A DNA stretch of 9,042 bases from Cytophagaceae bacterium (GCA_947464365.1 CANHWS010000132.1:1-9042); one strand, 5' to 3'; shown: positions 1-6,912, counted from the first letter of the stretch. Notes: generated by a model not told the origin, from the sequence alone. Program-made: numbers and translations.

Positions 1-359
1 ACTCGGTCATCATCCCGGTGCAGTGCGAGTTTTTTGCGCTAGAGGGCCTAGGCAAGTTGCTTAATACCATCAGGATAATCCAGCAGCGGCTTAATAAGGA
101 GCTGACCATCGAGGGCATCTTGCTCACGATGTATGACTCACGCCTCAAACTAAGCAACCAAGTAGTCGAAGAAGTGAAACTGCATTTCAAGAATTTAGTT
201 TTCAAGACCCTAATCCCAAGGACTACACGCTTGGCCGAAGCTCCGAGCTATGGCCTGCCAGCTGTTAGCATCGATGTCGAGAACAAAGGTTCTGTTAGCT
301 ACCTCAATCTGGCCAAGGAGATATTGCAGAAAAATAGCCTTCCAGTGACCAAAAGCTAA
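1..359 (+). CDS. parA: Chromosome-partitioning ATPase ParA/Soj, C-terminal part (5' end outside window)
   Basis: This is the last ~118 residues of a ParA/Soj-type P-loop ATPase, which binds DNA non-specifically in its ATP dimer form and works with ParB to segregate the chromosome. The frame is open from base 3 (S-V-I-I-P) with no start in the window. The GTG at 18 is an internal Val codon, not the real start. Diagnostic family blocks are the PVQCEFFALEGL stretch that normally follows Walker B, then IEGILLTMYDSRLKLSNQVVEEV, then the R-LAEAPSYGLP region, and a GSVSYLNLAKEIL C-terminus. Family members are usually about 255-265 residues, so roughly 140 N-terminal residues, including the P-loop, lie upstream. 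The stop is 9 bp before parB, which supports co-transcription and translational coupling. Identification is by recognition of these conserved blocks. Confidence 0.95.
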   Translation, partial: SVIIPVQCEFFALEGLGKLLNTIRIIQQRLNKELTIEGILLTMYDSRLKLSNQVVEEVKLHFKNLVFKTLIPRTTRLAEAPSYGLPAVSIDVENKGSVSYLNLAKEILQKNSLPVTKS

Positions 360-368
360 ACAGCCCTG

Positions 369-1370
369 ATGGACAAAGACGCAATCAAGAAAAAAGGTGG
401 CCTTGGCCGCGGCCTGAGTGCCATCCTGAGGGATAATGATGCCGTACAAACGGATGATGGGTCTGTCAGCACACATTACACAGACTACTCGCAAACAGAC
501 AGTAGCATAGGAAGCACCAACAATGTCAGTCAACCTAGGCTAGATACAGTAGGCAGCATCGCAAGCATCCCGACCACTTCGGTTGAAACCAATCCATACC
601 AACCTCGCACCGACTTTGAAGCTGAGGCACTACAAGAGCTAGCCGAAAGCATAAAGGTGCAGGGCATTATCCAGCCAATCACCGTTAGGCAACTGGCTGT
701 AGGGCAATACCAACTCATCAGTGGCGAGCGGCGATTGCAGGCTAGCAAACTGGCAGGACTAGAGTCCATCCCCGCATACATCAGGACGGCAAATGACCAG
801 CAGATGCTGGAAATGGCCCTAATCGAGAATATTCAGCGCGAGAACCTTAACCCGATCGAGATCGCCCTCAGCTACCAAAGGCTAATTTCTGAAATCAACC
901 TTAAGCAAGAAGAGTTAGGAGATCGTGTTGGCAAAAAGCGTACTACGGTCAACAACTACCTACGGCTGTTGAGGTTACCACCAGACATTCAGGCTGGCCT
1001 GCGTGACAAAAAAATCAGTATGGGCCACGCCCGTGCCCTAGTCAATGTCGAGCAGATTGACGTACAGCTCAGTATCTATAGCCGAATACTGACCCAAGAT
1101 CTGAGCGTTCGTAAAGTAGAGGAGCTAGTACGGCAGCTCCACTTTGCAGCCGAAGATGAAAATACCAAAGCGCCTAAAGAGCCAACCAGCGTTGCTCGAA
1201 ACAATGCCTATCAAGTCGAGGTCCAGAAAGTCCAGCAAAACCTCAGTACACAACTTAGCACTAGGGTTCTGATCAAAGAAGGCCCCAATCAAAGTGGAGA
1301 GATCAAGATCCCCTTTGCAAACACTGATGATCTGAACCGCATTCTGGAGCTCATCAGCTACCAAGGCTAA
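369..1370 (+). CDS. parB: Chromosome-partitioning protein ParB/Spo0J
   Basis: This 333-residue ParB binds parS sites, uses CTP to clamp and slide on DNA, and stimulates ParA. The N-terminal GLGRGLSAIL (residues 11-20) is the basic ParA-interacting peptide. An acidic/polar linker follows. The ParB/Srx CTPase domain shows NPYQPR (75-80), SGERRLQASKLAG (118-130) and ENIQRENLNPIE (143-154). The helix-turn-helix that reads parS spans about 168-192 (KQEELGDRVGKKRTTVNNYL), followed by KISMGHARALV (from 215). A second linker at about 260-285 leads to the C-terminal dimerisation domain (GEIKIPFANTDDLNRILELI). Length and domain order are normal. The ATG lies 9 bp after parA with no clear Shine-Dalgarno, as is common in Bacteroidota. 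No parS palindrome was found in this window. Confidence 0.97.
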   Translation: MDKDAIKKKGGLGRGLSAILRDNDAVQTDDGSVSTHYTDYSQTDSSIGSTNNVSQPRLDTVGSIASIPTTSVETNPYQPRTDFEAEALQELAESIKVQGIIQPITVRQLAVGQYQLISGERRLQASKLAGLESIPAYIRTANDQQMLEMALIENIQRENLNPIEIALSYQRLISEINLKQEELGDRVGKKRTTVNNYLRLLRLPPDIQAGLRDKKISMGHARALVNVEQIDVQLSIYSRILTQDLSVRKVEELVRQLHFAAEDENTKAPKEPTSVARNNAYQVEVQKVQQNLSTQLSTRVLIKEGPNQSGEIKIPFANTDDLNRILELISYQG

Positions 1371-1459
1371 GCAAAGCCAACGCCCTTTTGCGGATGTTTA
1401 TCTACTTTTTTTCCTTAGGTGTGCAACCCAAAACCAATACATCAGGACCTGAAGCGCAC

Positions 1460-2206
1460 ATGACTGGCCTAGGCTTATCTGGCTCGGTACAATATGGACT
1501 TTTGGCTAGATACTATTCCATTGTCCTTACATTGACACTAATTGTGGTAGGTCAAGTGGCAATGGCACAGACCGAACCCAACAACCCAGCACCAACTGCA
1601 AAACCTAGCCTCACAGATAGCACTCGGCTCCAAACTGCTAAACCAGAGCCGGACTCCGTAGATGCCAAATTCAAGGCAATGCCGATGTTCAAACCAATCG
1701 TACTGGCAGACACATCTCTTGATGGCAAGATGGTCGAGAAGGTTCGAACATCAACAAGTCCTCGCAAAGCAGCCCTTTATTCGGCCATTTTACCAGGTTT
1801 GGGCCAGTTCTACAACCGGAAGTACTGGAAGATCCCGATCATCTACGCTGGGGCGCTGACGGCCATTTATGCCTTTAATTTCAACAACACCGAGTACCAG
1901 CGGTTCCGCGAAGCTTATATCCTGCGTCGTAACGGTGATCTGACATCCAATAGCCTCTATCAGTTCTATCCAGACATCAATCAACTAAGCAATGCGCGGG
2001 ATTTCTATAGATACTACCGCGACTTTTCGGTCATTCTGGGTTTGATGCTATACGGCCTGCAGATTGCAGACGCTGCCGTAGATGCTCACCTGATGAGCTT
2101 TTCAGTTAAAGATGATCTGACGCTGACCATAGCACCTAAAATGCACTATATGCACGATGGCAGCCAAACTATGGGGATGGCCCTTCAGTTCAGGCTAGGG
2201 AAATAG
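1460..2206 (+). CDS. DUF5683 family envelope protein of unknown function
   Basis: I recognise this as a DUF5683-type protein, a Bacteroidota family commonly found between parB and dapB. Its biochemical role is unknown. From the ATG at 1460 it has 248 residues. A hydrophobic segment (IVLTLTLIVVGQVAMA) ends near residue 36 and is followed by Gln-Thr, which looks like a signal peptide with an AMA|Q cleavage site. A Pro/Thr-rich, low-complexity stretch runs to about residue 95. The conserved core begins at about 100 with SPRKAALYSAILPGLGQFYN, the PGLGQ-YNRKYWK motif, then a membrane-like segment IIYAGALTAIYAF and a later hydrophobic helix FSVILGLMLYGLQIADAAVDAHL. The frame is open back to a TTG at 1388 and an ATG at 1394, but the extra residues look non-conserved and would bury the signal peptide. 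A TTG at 1502 would give an even shorter, cleaner signal peptide. It ends 2 bp before dapB, so it belongs to that operon. Confidence 0.85.
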   Translation: MTGLGLSGSVQYGLLARYYSIVLTLTLIVVGQVAMAQTEPNNPAPTAKPSLTDSTRLQTAKPEPDSVDAKFKAMPMFKPIVLADTSLDGKMVEKVRTSTSPRKAALYSAILPGLGQFYNRKYWKIPIIYAGALTAIYAFNFNNTEYQRFREAYILRRNGDLTSNSLYQFYPDINQLSNARDFYRYYRDFSVILGLMLYGLQIADAAVDAHLMSFSVKDDLTLTIAPKMHYMHDGSQTMGMALQFRLGK

Positions 2207-2208
2207 AC

Positions 2209-2988
2209 ATGTCTGACCGGAAAGCCTATGATAAAAAAGCTAAGACAATCCCAGCGACAGCTCTTATGAAAATACTATTGATCGGGTATGGCAAAATGGG
2301 CAAAACCATCGAACAGGTGGCAACCGATGCTGGTCATCAGGTAATTGGATATGCAGACCATCATCACCCAATCACGGTGGAGCTAATGACGGAGGCTGAT
2401 GTTGCTATCGAGTTTACCCAGCCTGAAGCCGCATTTGACAATATCCTGAAATGTTTGCAACATCAGTTACCAGTCGTCTCTGGCACCACAGGCTGGCTTG
2501 CACGCAAACCAGACCTGGACCGACAATGCCAAGATCTTGGTGGCACCTACTTACAAGCCAGCAATTTTAGCATAGGGGTACACCTATACCTGCATATCGT
2601 GAGGCAAGCGAGTGCCTTGCTAAAAGAGTATCCGGAGTATCTGGCATCGATCGACGAAACCCATCATACTGCCAAATTAGACATGCCAAGCGGCACCGCC
2701 TTATTGGTCCATCAGGCATTGGCGACTGGCAACTCAAGGCATCAGGAATGGCACCTAACCAACGAAACTGACAGCCAGGTCACAGGCATCGTGCCTATCA
2801 CCTCATTTCGTGAGGAAGATGTCCCAGGGACACATACCCTTAAGTTTGGAGGACCGATCGACGAAATAAGCATAAGCCATATTGCCCACAACCGACTTGG
2901 TTTTGCGACGGGTGCAGTTCGCGCTGCCGAGTGGATCATTGGTCGCAAAGGCATTTTTACAATGGCAGACGTATTAGGCCTAAGCTAG
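2209..2988 (+). CDS. dapB: 4-hydroxy-tetrahydrodipicolinate reductase DapB
   Basis: DapB is cytoplasmic and performs the NAD(P)H-dependent reduction of 4-hydroxy-tetrahydrodipicolinate in the diaminopimelate/lysine pathway, supplying peptidoglycan precursors. In the 259-residue version the Rossmann motif GYGKMG is at 26-31, SGTTGW at 91-96, ASNFSIG at 117-123 and the active-site signature THHTAKLDMPSGTA at 151-164. His152 and Lys156 align with the E. coli catalytic His159 and Lys163. The C-terminal GRKGIFTMADVLGL is also typical. Two starts compete. ATG 2209 sits 2 bp after the upstream stop with an AGGG 8 bp before it. ATG 2266 gives the canonical MKILLIGYGKMGK N-terminus and 240 residues, the usual family length. 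The 19 extra residues of the longer form look non-conserved, so 2266 is a real alternative. It is the last gene of the left block and is convergent with the ABC ATPase. Confidence 0.95.
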   Translation: MSDRKAYDKKAKTIPATALMKILLIGYGKMGKTIEQVATDAGHQVIGYADHHHPITVELMTEADVAIEFTQPEAAFDNILKCLQHQLPVVSGTTGWLARKPDLDRQCQDLGGTYLQASNFSIGVHLYLHIVRQASALLKEYPEYLASIDETHHTAKLDMPSGTALLVHQALATGNSRHQEWHLTNETDSQVTGIVPITSFREEDVPGTHTLKFGGPIDEISISHIAHNRLGFATGAVRAAEWIIGRKGIFTMADVLGLS

Positions 2989-3032
2989 GTCCAATCTGTT
3001 AGCGCACATTGGCTGTTGATTAAATGCCTCAG

Positions 3033-3782
3033 TTATTGCGTAGCCTCACCTTTGGCTGCTAGGATGGCATTGAGTTCCACTAAGGGTTTGCGTGGCTCGT
3101 TAGGTGTGTCAGACTCTACCAAGCCATCACGCAATCTAACGATCCTGCGTGCATACCTAGCAATGTCCTCCTCGTGGGTGACCATGATAATGGTGTTACC
3201 TTTTTGGGACAAAACATCAAATAGCGCCATGATGTCATAGCTCGTTTTGGTATCTAGGTTACCCGTTGGTTCATCAGCCAAGATAATGGATGGATGATTA
3301 ACTAAGGCTCTTGCGATGGCAACGCGTTGGCGTTGCCCACCGCTGAGCTCATTGGGGCGGTGAAGGGCACGATTTTCTAGGCCAACATCTTTCAGGACCT
3401 GCATTGCACGTTCGTTCCGTTCGGACTTAGAATAACCTGCATAGATCAGCGGCAAGGCCACATTGTCAAGGGCTGTGTTGCGAGGCAATAGGTTAAAGGT
3501 CTGGAACACAAAACCGATCTCTTTGTTGCGTACCTCCGCAAGGTCATTCTCGCTCATGTTACTGACATCGTTACCGTTCAGGATATATTGTCCTGTTGTC
3601 GGGGAGTCCAGTGCACCGACGATATTCATCAAAGTTGATTTTCCGGAGCCTGAAGGCCCCATAAAAGCTACATACTCGCCTTTCGCAATCGTGATGGTGA
3701 TGTCCTTTAGTGCGTCAACAACCTCATGCCCCATGACATAACGTTTGCTCACATGTTTGGTTTCGATGATGTTTTGTGGCAT
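3033..3782 (-). CDS. ABC transporter ATP-binding protein, LolD/MacB-like
   Basis: This is a 249-residue stand-alone ABC ATPase subunit that would power a membrane partner at the inner membrane. All nucleotide-binding motifs are intact: Walker A GPSGSGKST (42-50), Q-loop Gln94 in FVFQTFNLLP, signature LSGGQ (146-150), Walker B IILADEP with Asp170/Glu171, D-loop GNLD (174-177) and H-loop His203. The spacing, FQTFNLLP and RQRVAIARALVNHPSIILADEPTGNLD are typical of the LolD/MacB/FtsE-like class that works with mechanotransmission permeases in lipoprotein export, efflux or lipid handling. The substrate cannot be read from this subunit. I chose the ATG at 3780-3782 because MPQNIIETKHVSKRY matches the family N-terminus. 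The frame stays open upstream to 4058, but those 92 codons look non-coding. No permease gene lies next to it here, and no good Shine-Dalgarno is visible. Confidence 0.93.
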   Translation of the reverse strand: MPQNIIETKHVSKRYVMGHEVVDALKDITITIAKGEYVAFMGPSGSGKSTLMNIVGALDSPTTGQYILNGNDVSNMSENDLAEVRNKEIGFVFQTFNLLPRNTALDNVALPLIYAGYSKSERNERAMQVLKDVGLENRALHRPNELSGGQRQRVAIARALVNHPSIILADEPTGNLDTKTSYDIMALFDVLSQKGNTIIMVTHEEDIARYARRIVRLRDGLVESDTPNEPRKPLVELNAILAAKGEATQ

Positions 3783-3854
3783 TGGGCTCGGTGTTAGGGT
3801 GGCCAGACGATGAAATACAGGCAAATGCTTAAGGTTGCTGCTGTATCCGGGATA

Positions 3855-3862
3855 CAAAAGTA
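3855..3862 (-). promoter_or_regulatory. Candidate Bacteroidota -7 element for the ABC ATPase
   Basis: Read on the minus strand this is TACTTTTG, a full match to the Bacteroidota -7 consensus TAnnTTTG. It would give a leader of roughly 65-70 nt to the ATG at 3782. No TTTG lies at the proper -33 distance; the nearest upstream one (minus strand of 3891-3894) is about 28 nt away, beyond the usual spacing. A match to an eight-base consensus with two free positions can occur by chance in this much sequence. Confidence 0.25.
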
Positions 3863-4065
3863 CCGCAAAGTCCTTGGTACAGTAGCCTAGCAAATCGTTA
3901 AAGCATGTGGCTAGTTGGCAGATGTAAGATTTCCTTCGATAAAAATACCCCAAAGCACCAAGTATAACCTCAATATATGTGGTCAAATGGCGTATAACAA
4001 GGATTAGTAGCCAATTGGGCCAGATTTTGAAATGTCCAGTATAACAGAGTGGTTGCATTAGGATT

Positions 4066-4096
4066 CACCAAGAAATCGACTTCTTCCACCTTGGTG
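4066..4096. repeat. Inverted repeat CACCAAG...CTTGGTG upstream of siaA
   Basis: CACCAAG (4066-4072) is the exact reverse complement of CTTGGTG (4090-4096), with a 17-nt spacer. A second, alternative 5-bp pairing AAGAA/TTCTT (4070-4074 with 4081-4085) overlaps it. No T-tract follows in either direction, so it is not an intrinsic terminator. It lies about 100 bp upstream of the candidate siaA promoter. The repeat is visible in the sequence; a role as an operator or RNA structure is inference. Confidence 0.4.
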
Positions 4097-4171
4097 CGAT
4101 CAATATGAAGCCATGATGTCGGAATAGTGCTTTTTGATAGGTCAACTTACACACCTAGAGCACCCCAACTT

Positions 4172-4201
4172 TTTGACTTCGGACCAATCCCATTACTTTA
4201 G
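4172..4201 (+). promoter_or_regulatory. Candidate promoter of the siaABC operon
   Basis: TTTG (4172-4175) followed by an 18-nt spacer and TACTTTAG (4194-4201) fits the Bacteroidota primary-sigma pattern TTTG-N~19-TAnnTTTG with one mismatch in the -7 element. Transcription would start about 7 nt further on, leaving a leader of roughly 65-70 nt before the siaA ATG. Its position and strand suit the three-gene operon. Transcript-start mapping would decide. Confidence 0.35.
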
Positions 4202-4275
4202 CATTCGGAAATCCCCACTAACCATGCAGTTAGACCATTGCGGTCTAGCCATGGCGGACGAACAACACCCCAACT

Positions 4276-6162
4276 ATGCCCATTCTCAGCCGATATATCA
4301 AAACACTAACAGGCCGCATGCTTGCTGCCTTCTTGGTGTTATTTGTATTGGCTATCTTCATGTCAAGGGTGATTAGCTACTTGTCTAGCGAAAAGTCCAC
4401 TGTCGAGGATGTTACGATAATCAAGTCCATTATCAACTACCAGAAGGACCTGATTAAGGAGACTACCAACAGATTCGACAACACAAAAGCTGACACTGCC
4501 CCCAATGCCAACCTTACGCGCGAGAACCTAAAGCTCCTTAAGGTCAACCTCTCGATCTTCAAGGCTTATTTGCTGGACCGAAAAATTATCGCCAGCCTAT
4601 CGGACTCCACACGCAACATCAACCACCAGCGGGTGATAATGTCTTGCGACAAGTTCATTAGCTTTATTGAGGACGAATTGCGGCGCAGCATACGGACAGA
4701 TTCGGTACTCCAGATCCAGAAAGAGTACCTCACCCAACAGTCCACCTTGCTGAACCAAGCTTGCATGCGCTATGGCATCATGAGCTTCGGGAAGGTGAAA
4801 CAAGCCGAAAGCCGCATCATTGCGACACCGGATAGTACCTCTGCGCAAGCCTTTGACCATGCATTAGTCAACTTTGAGCTCGAGCTGGCCAAAAACGTAC
4901 AGCTCACCGGAGTGCAACATCAGGACCTTGCCCTTCAGTTTGATCTGTATAAACAGCAGGCATATAGTATCAGCTATGGGGAAGTTGTACCTGTCTGGAA
5001 AAGCAATGACCTGTTTAGGGATCTCAAGACGCAGTATGCAGCCTTGCTCTACTCGCTTGATGCATTCGAGACCGAGGGAAGTTCATACGTCAACCTAATG
5101 ATGTCCTCCACGAACTTCTACACACTTTTAGCCATGAGCTTTACGTTGGTTTGTAGCCTTGGCATTAGTATGTACTACTCACGTGCATTGACCTTACCAA
5201 TCGGTAAACTGTCCAAAATGGTGGACAATATGGTCAGCAACAATTTCAGGCAAATCAGCCAACAGACCCTCAATACCGAGATCACGGAGTTGCAGATGCT
5301 CAATACCAGCGTCTTGATGATGGCCAACACGATCCAGGAAAACCTCGAGATGATTGCCCGAAAGAACGAGGACCTGGCTAATCTTTACAACGAGACCCTC
5401 GATAACATCAACACAGCCCGGACCATCCAGCACTCTTTGATGCCACCGATGACCGAGGTCCTGAAAGCACTGCCCGAGAGCTTTGTACTTAACAGGCCCA
5501 AGGACATCGTGAGTGGTGACTTCTACTGGATCGATAACAATAGCGACGTTCTTAAAATTGCAGTTGCAGACTGCACAGGGCATGGTGTAGCAGGTGCCTT
5601 TATGTCATTCGTAGGCCACTCCTTGCTGACTAGGATCACGGATGAGACCCCGATCTTTTTTGATGCAGCTTCAATCCTTGATCGCCTAAACGACGGGGTA
5701 AAACAAACACTTCGGCAGGCCGATGACGGATCGTTCACCCAAAACGGTATGGATATCAGCTTGGTCTGTATAGATTTCTTCAGAGGGGTGCTACACTTTG
5801 CTGGCGCAAACCAAACACTTTACCTGATCCGCAATGGTGAGCTAAACACCATCAAATCCAACAAGTTTAGCATTGGTGGCCCCACACATAAAGCGAACCT
5901 CGCCTTCACGAACCACAAAGTAGCCTTCTTACCAGGGGACTCTATCTATCTCAGCTCGGACGGCTTTGCGGACCAAATTGGTGGACCAACAGGGGACGAA
6001 AAATTCAAATCCTCTAGGCTCAGGACCTTATTCCAGAACATCAACAACCTACCGATGGAAGAACAAGGCAAGGTGCTGTCTAAAGTGCTGGAGCAATGGC
6101 TGGGCCCCAACCAACTGCTGGATGATGTCTTGGTGATAGGCTTTAAGGTACCTGACATTTAG
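4276..6162 (+). CDS. siaA: SiaA-like membrane-anchored SpoIIE/PP2C-type serine/threonine phosphatase
   Basis: This 628-residue sensor phosphatase is inferred to dephosphorylate the SiaC-like protein encoded two genes downstream. It begins with a transmembrane helix (about 14-31), then about 250 mostly helical, presumably extracytoplasmic residues (about 32-280), and a second transmembrane helix (about 281-300). A HAMP-like linker (about 301-355, starting SRALTLPIGKLSKMV) and a coiled coil (about 355-385) follow. The SpoIIE/PPM phosphatase domain fills about 385-628. Metal-site motifs are intact: RPKDIVSGDFYW (Asp415 region), ADCTGHGVAGAFMS (Asp432), GMDISLV (Asp493), SDGFADQ (Asp562) and LLDDVLVIGF (Asp616/617), so it should be active. 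The architecture matches P. aeruginosa SiaA in outline (sensor, HAMP, PP2C). The large sensor region carries no domain I can name. The symbol rests on the adjacent SiaB and SiaC family genes; many Bacteroidota SpoIIE phosphatases are otherwise unassigned. Confidence 0.88.
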   Translation: MPILSRYIKTLTGRMLAAFLVLFVLAIFMSRVISYLSSEKSTVEDVTIIKSIINYQKDLIKETTNRFDNTKADTAPNANLTRENLKLLKVNLSIFKAYLLDRKIIASLSDSTRNINHQRVIMSCDKFISFIEDELRRSIRTDSVLQIQKEYLTQQSTLLNQACMRYGIMSFGKVKQAESRIIATPDSTSAQAFDHALVNFELELAKNVQLTGVQHQDLALQFDLYKQQAYSISYGEVVPVWKSNDLFRDLKTQYAALLYSLDAFETEGSSYVNLMMSSTNFYTLLAMSFTLVCSLGISMYYSRALTLPIGKLSKMVDNMVSNNFRQISQQTLNTEITELQMLNTSVLMMANTIQENLEMIARKNEDLANLYNETLDNINTARTIQHSLMPPMTEVLKALPESFVLNRPKDIVSGDFYWIDNNSDVLKIAVADCTGHGVAGAFMSFVGHSLLTRITDETPIFFDAASILDRLNDGVKQTLRQADDGSFTQNGMDISLVCIDFFRGVLHFAGANQTLYLIRNGELNTIKSNKFSIGGPTHKANLAFTNHKVAFLPGDSIYLSSDGFADQIGGPTGDEKFKSSRLRTLFQNINNLPMEEQGKVLSKVLEQWLGPNQLLDDVLVIGFKVPDI

Positions 6163-6296
6163 ACAAAAAGCTCCTTAGTAAAGTCATATTGACAGATAAT
6201 CCCTTGCCTGATAGATGAAATCGACTGATTTAACCACATATTCTGCCTCGGCCTTTGATTTTCTCGCTTTAGTGTCTCAACTTTAGGAATCAGGTT

Positions 6297-6896
6297 ATGA
6301 AAACGACGACTACGATGCCATCATTCTCCGCTGGGAGCGGTTTGCCTCAGGAAGCCATTACGCTTCAATTTAGCGGAAAGGCGACAACGATGCAGATCGA
6401 TGCCCTTCTAGATTTGCTGGAGAAGATGCTCGTGAACGAAGGGATCAACAATAGCCTAAGGCGAAGGATCTATAGCATCTCGATGGAGGCCCTCCAAAAC
6501 CTTAACAATCATGCACCAGACCAAGTGCTTGATGCTATCAACGAAAAAACGATCGACCCAGCCTACATCAAGTTCTTGTTCGAGGGTTGTGACGGCAAGT
6601 TCCGGATCGAGACCAGCAATTATATTTTGCTTAATAACATTGACCCTTTCATCCAGAAGTTAGACTATATCAACTCACTAGACGAATTGGCCAAGAAAGA
6701 ATACTACAACTACCTAATCAAGAACCTACCATTTAGCGAAAAGGGCGGAGCTGGCCTAGGTCTTGTAGACATTGCCCGCAAAAGCAAGCAACCTATCAAC
6801 TATCGTGTAGTAGGCACTAATACCTACTACTCATTGGTGACCCTTTCTGTCAGCCTAGAGGCTGCCTCTGTGTCAGTGCCATTTGTGACTGGCTAG
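6297..6896 (+). CDS. siaB: SiaB family protein kinase (DUF6272)
   Basis: This 199-residue cytoplasmic protein matches the SiaB/DUF6272 family. In P. aeruginosa SiaB phosphorylates SiaC on a threonine and opposes the SiaA phosphatase. Two segments resemble the ATP site of GHKL kinases such as SpoIIAB. One is an N-box-like helix ISMEALQNLNNHA (61-73, with Glu64, Asn68 and His72). The other is a glycine loop KGGAGLGLVDIARKS (149-163). No clear DxGxG (D-box) is seen between them; ETSNYILLNN (105-114) sits where it would be. There are no membrane segments or signal peptide. The ATG at 6297 follows an AGGAATCAGG purine-rich stretch that can serve as a ribosome-binding site; Met7 is a weaker alternative start. 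It lies 134 bp after siaA and 45 bp before siaC, same strand. Family assignment is by recognition of the conserved motifs and by the neighbours. Confidence 0.88.
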   Translation: MKTTTTMPSFSAGSGLPQEAITLQFSGKATTMQIDALLDLLEKMLVNEGINNSLRRRIYSISMEALQNLNNHAPDQVLDAINEKTIDPAYIKFLFEGCDGKFRIETSNYILLNNIDPFIQKLDYINSLDELAKKEYYNYLIKNLPFSEKGGAGLGLVDIARKSKQPINYRVVGTNTYYSLVTLSVSLEAASVSVPFVTG

Positions 6897-6912
6897 AATT
6901 TTGTTAACTTTA
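6882..6912 (+). promoter_or_regulatory. Candidate internal promoter ahead of siaC
   Basis: TTTG (6882-6885), a 19-nt spacer and TAACTTTA (6905-6912) fit the Bacteroidota TTTG / TAnnTTTG pattern with one mismatch in the last -7 base. It overlaps the end of siaB and would start transcription about 20-25 nt before the siaC ATG. If real, siaC would be made in excess over siaA and siaB, which makes sense for the substrate of an opposing kinase/phosphatase pair. Only the sequence match supports it. Confidence 0.35.

Larger units (their letters stand above)
3783..4275. other. 493-bp divergent intergenic region between the ABC ATPase and siaA
   Basis: No convincing gene was found here. A minus-strand frame continuous with the ABC ATPase (to 4058) encodes an unusual Cys/Tyr/Trp-rich sequence and is judged non-coding. 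A plus-strand frame at 4134-4376 overlaps siaA out of frame and resembles nothing. The region holds the candidate siaA promoter (4172-4201), a weak -7 element for the ATPase (3855-3862) and an inverted repeat (4066-4096). It is long for the otherwise compact window, so regulatory content or a small RNA is possible, but neither can be shown from sequence alone. Confidence 0.6.

Noticed and set aside
1371..1412. GCAAA...TTTGC hairpin followed by a T7 run after parB, as a terminator
   Set aside because: The stem is 5-6 bp and the T-run starts 15 nt after the hairpin, too far for intrinsic termination. The downstream gene continues on the same strand.
1388..1459. Longer starts (TTG 1388, ATG 1394) for the DUF5683 gene
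   Set aside because: They add about 22-24 residues of unlikely sequence, lack a ribosome-binding site and would place the signal peptide far from the N-terminus. The ATG at 1460 is preferred, though not proven.
2991..3012. CCAAT...ATTGG inverted repeat between dapB and the ABC gene, as a terminator
   Set aside because: The stem has only 5 bp with a 12-nt loop and no T-tract on either strand.
3783..4058. In-frame N-terminal extension of 92 codons to the ABC ATPase
   Set aside because: The frame is open, but the translated sequence has no family similarity and an odd Cys/Tyr/Trp-rich composition. The ATPase fold begins exactly at MPQNIIETKHVSKRY, and this class normally starts there.
4134..4376. 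Plus-strand 80-codon frame overlapping the siaA start
   Set aside because: It runs out of frame across the well-supported siaA N-terminus and shows no coding-like composition or family resemblance.
5180..5185. CACGTG core, considered as a parS site
   Set aside because: The flanks (ACT...CATT) do not extend the palindrome to the GTTTCACGTGAAAC or TTCCACGTGGAA types, and it lies inside the siaA coding region.
5194..5583. Minus-strand 129-codon frame opposite siaA
   Set aside because: It is antisense to the conserved HAMP/PP2C region of siaA. Its residues mirror the sense codon bias and show no independent motif.
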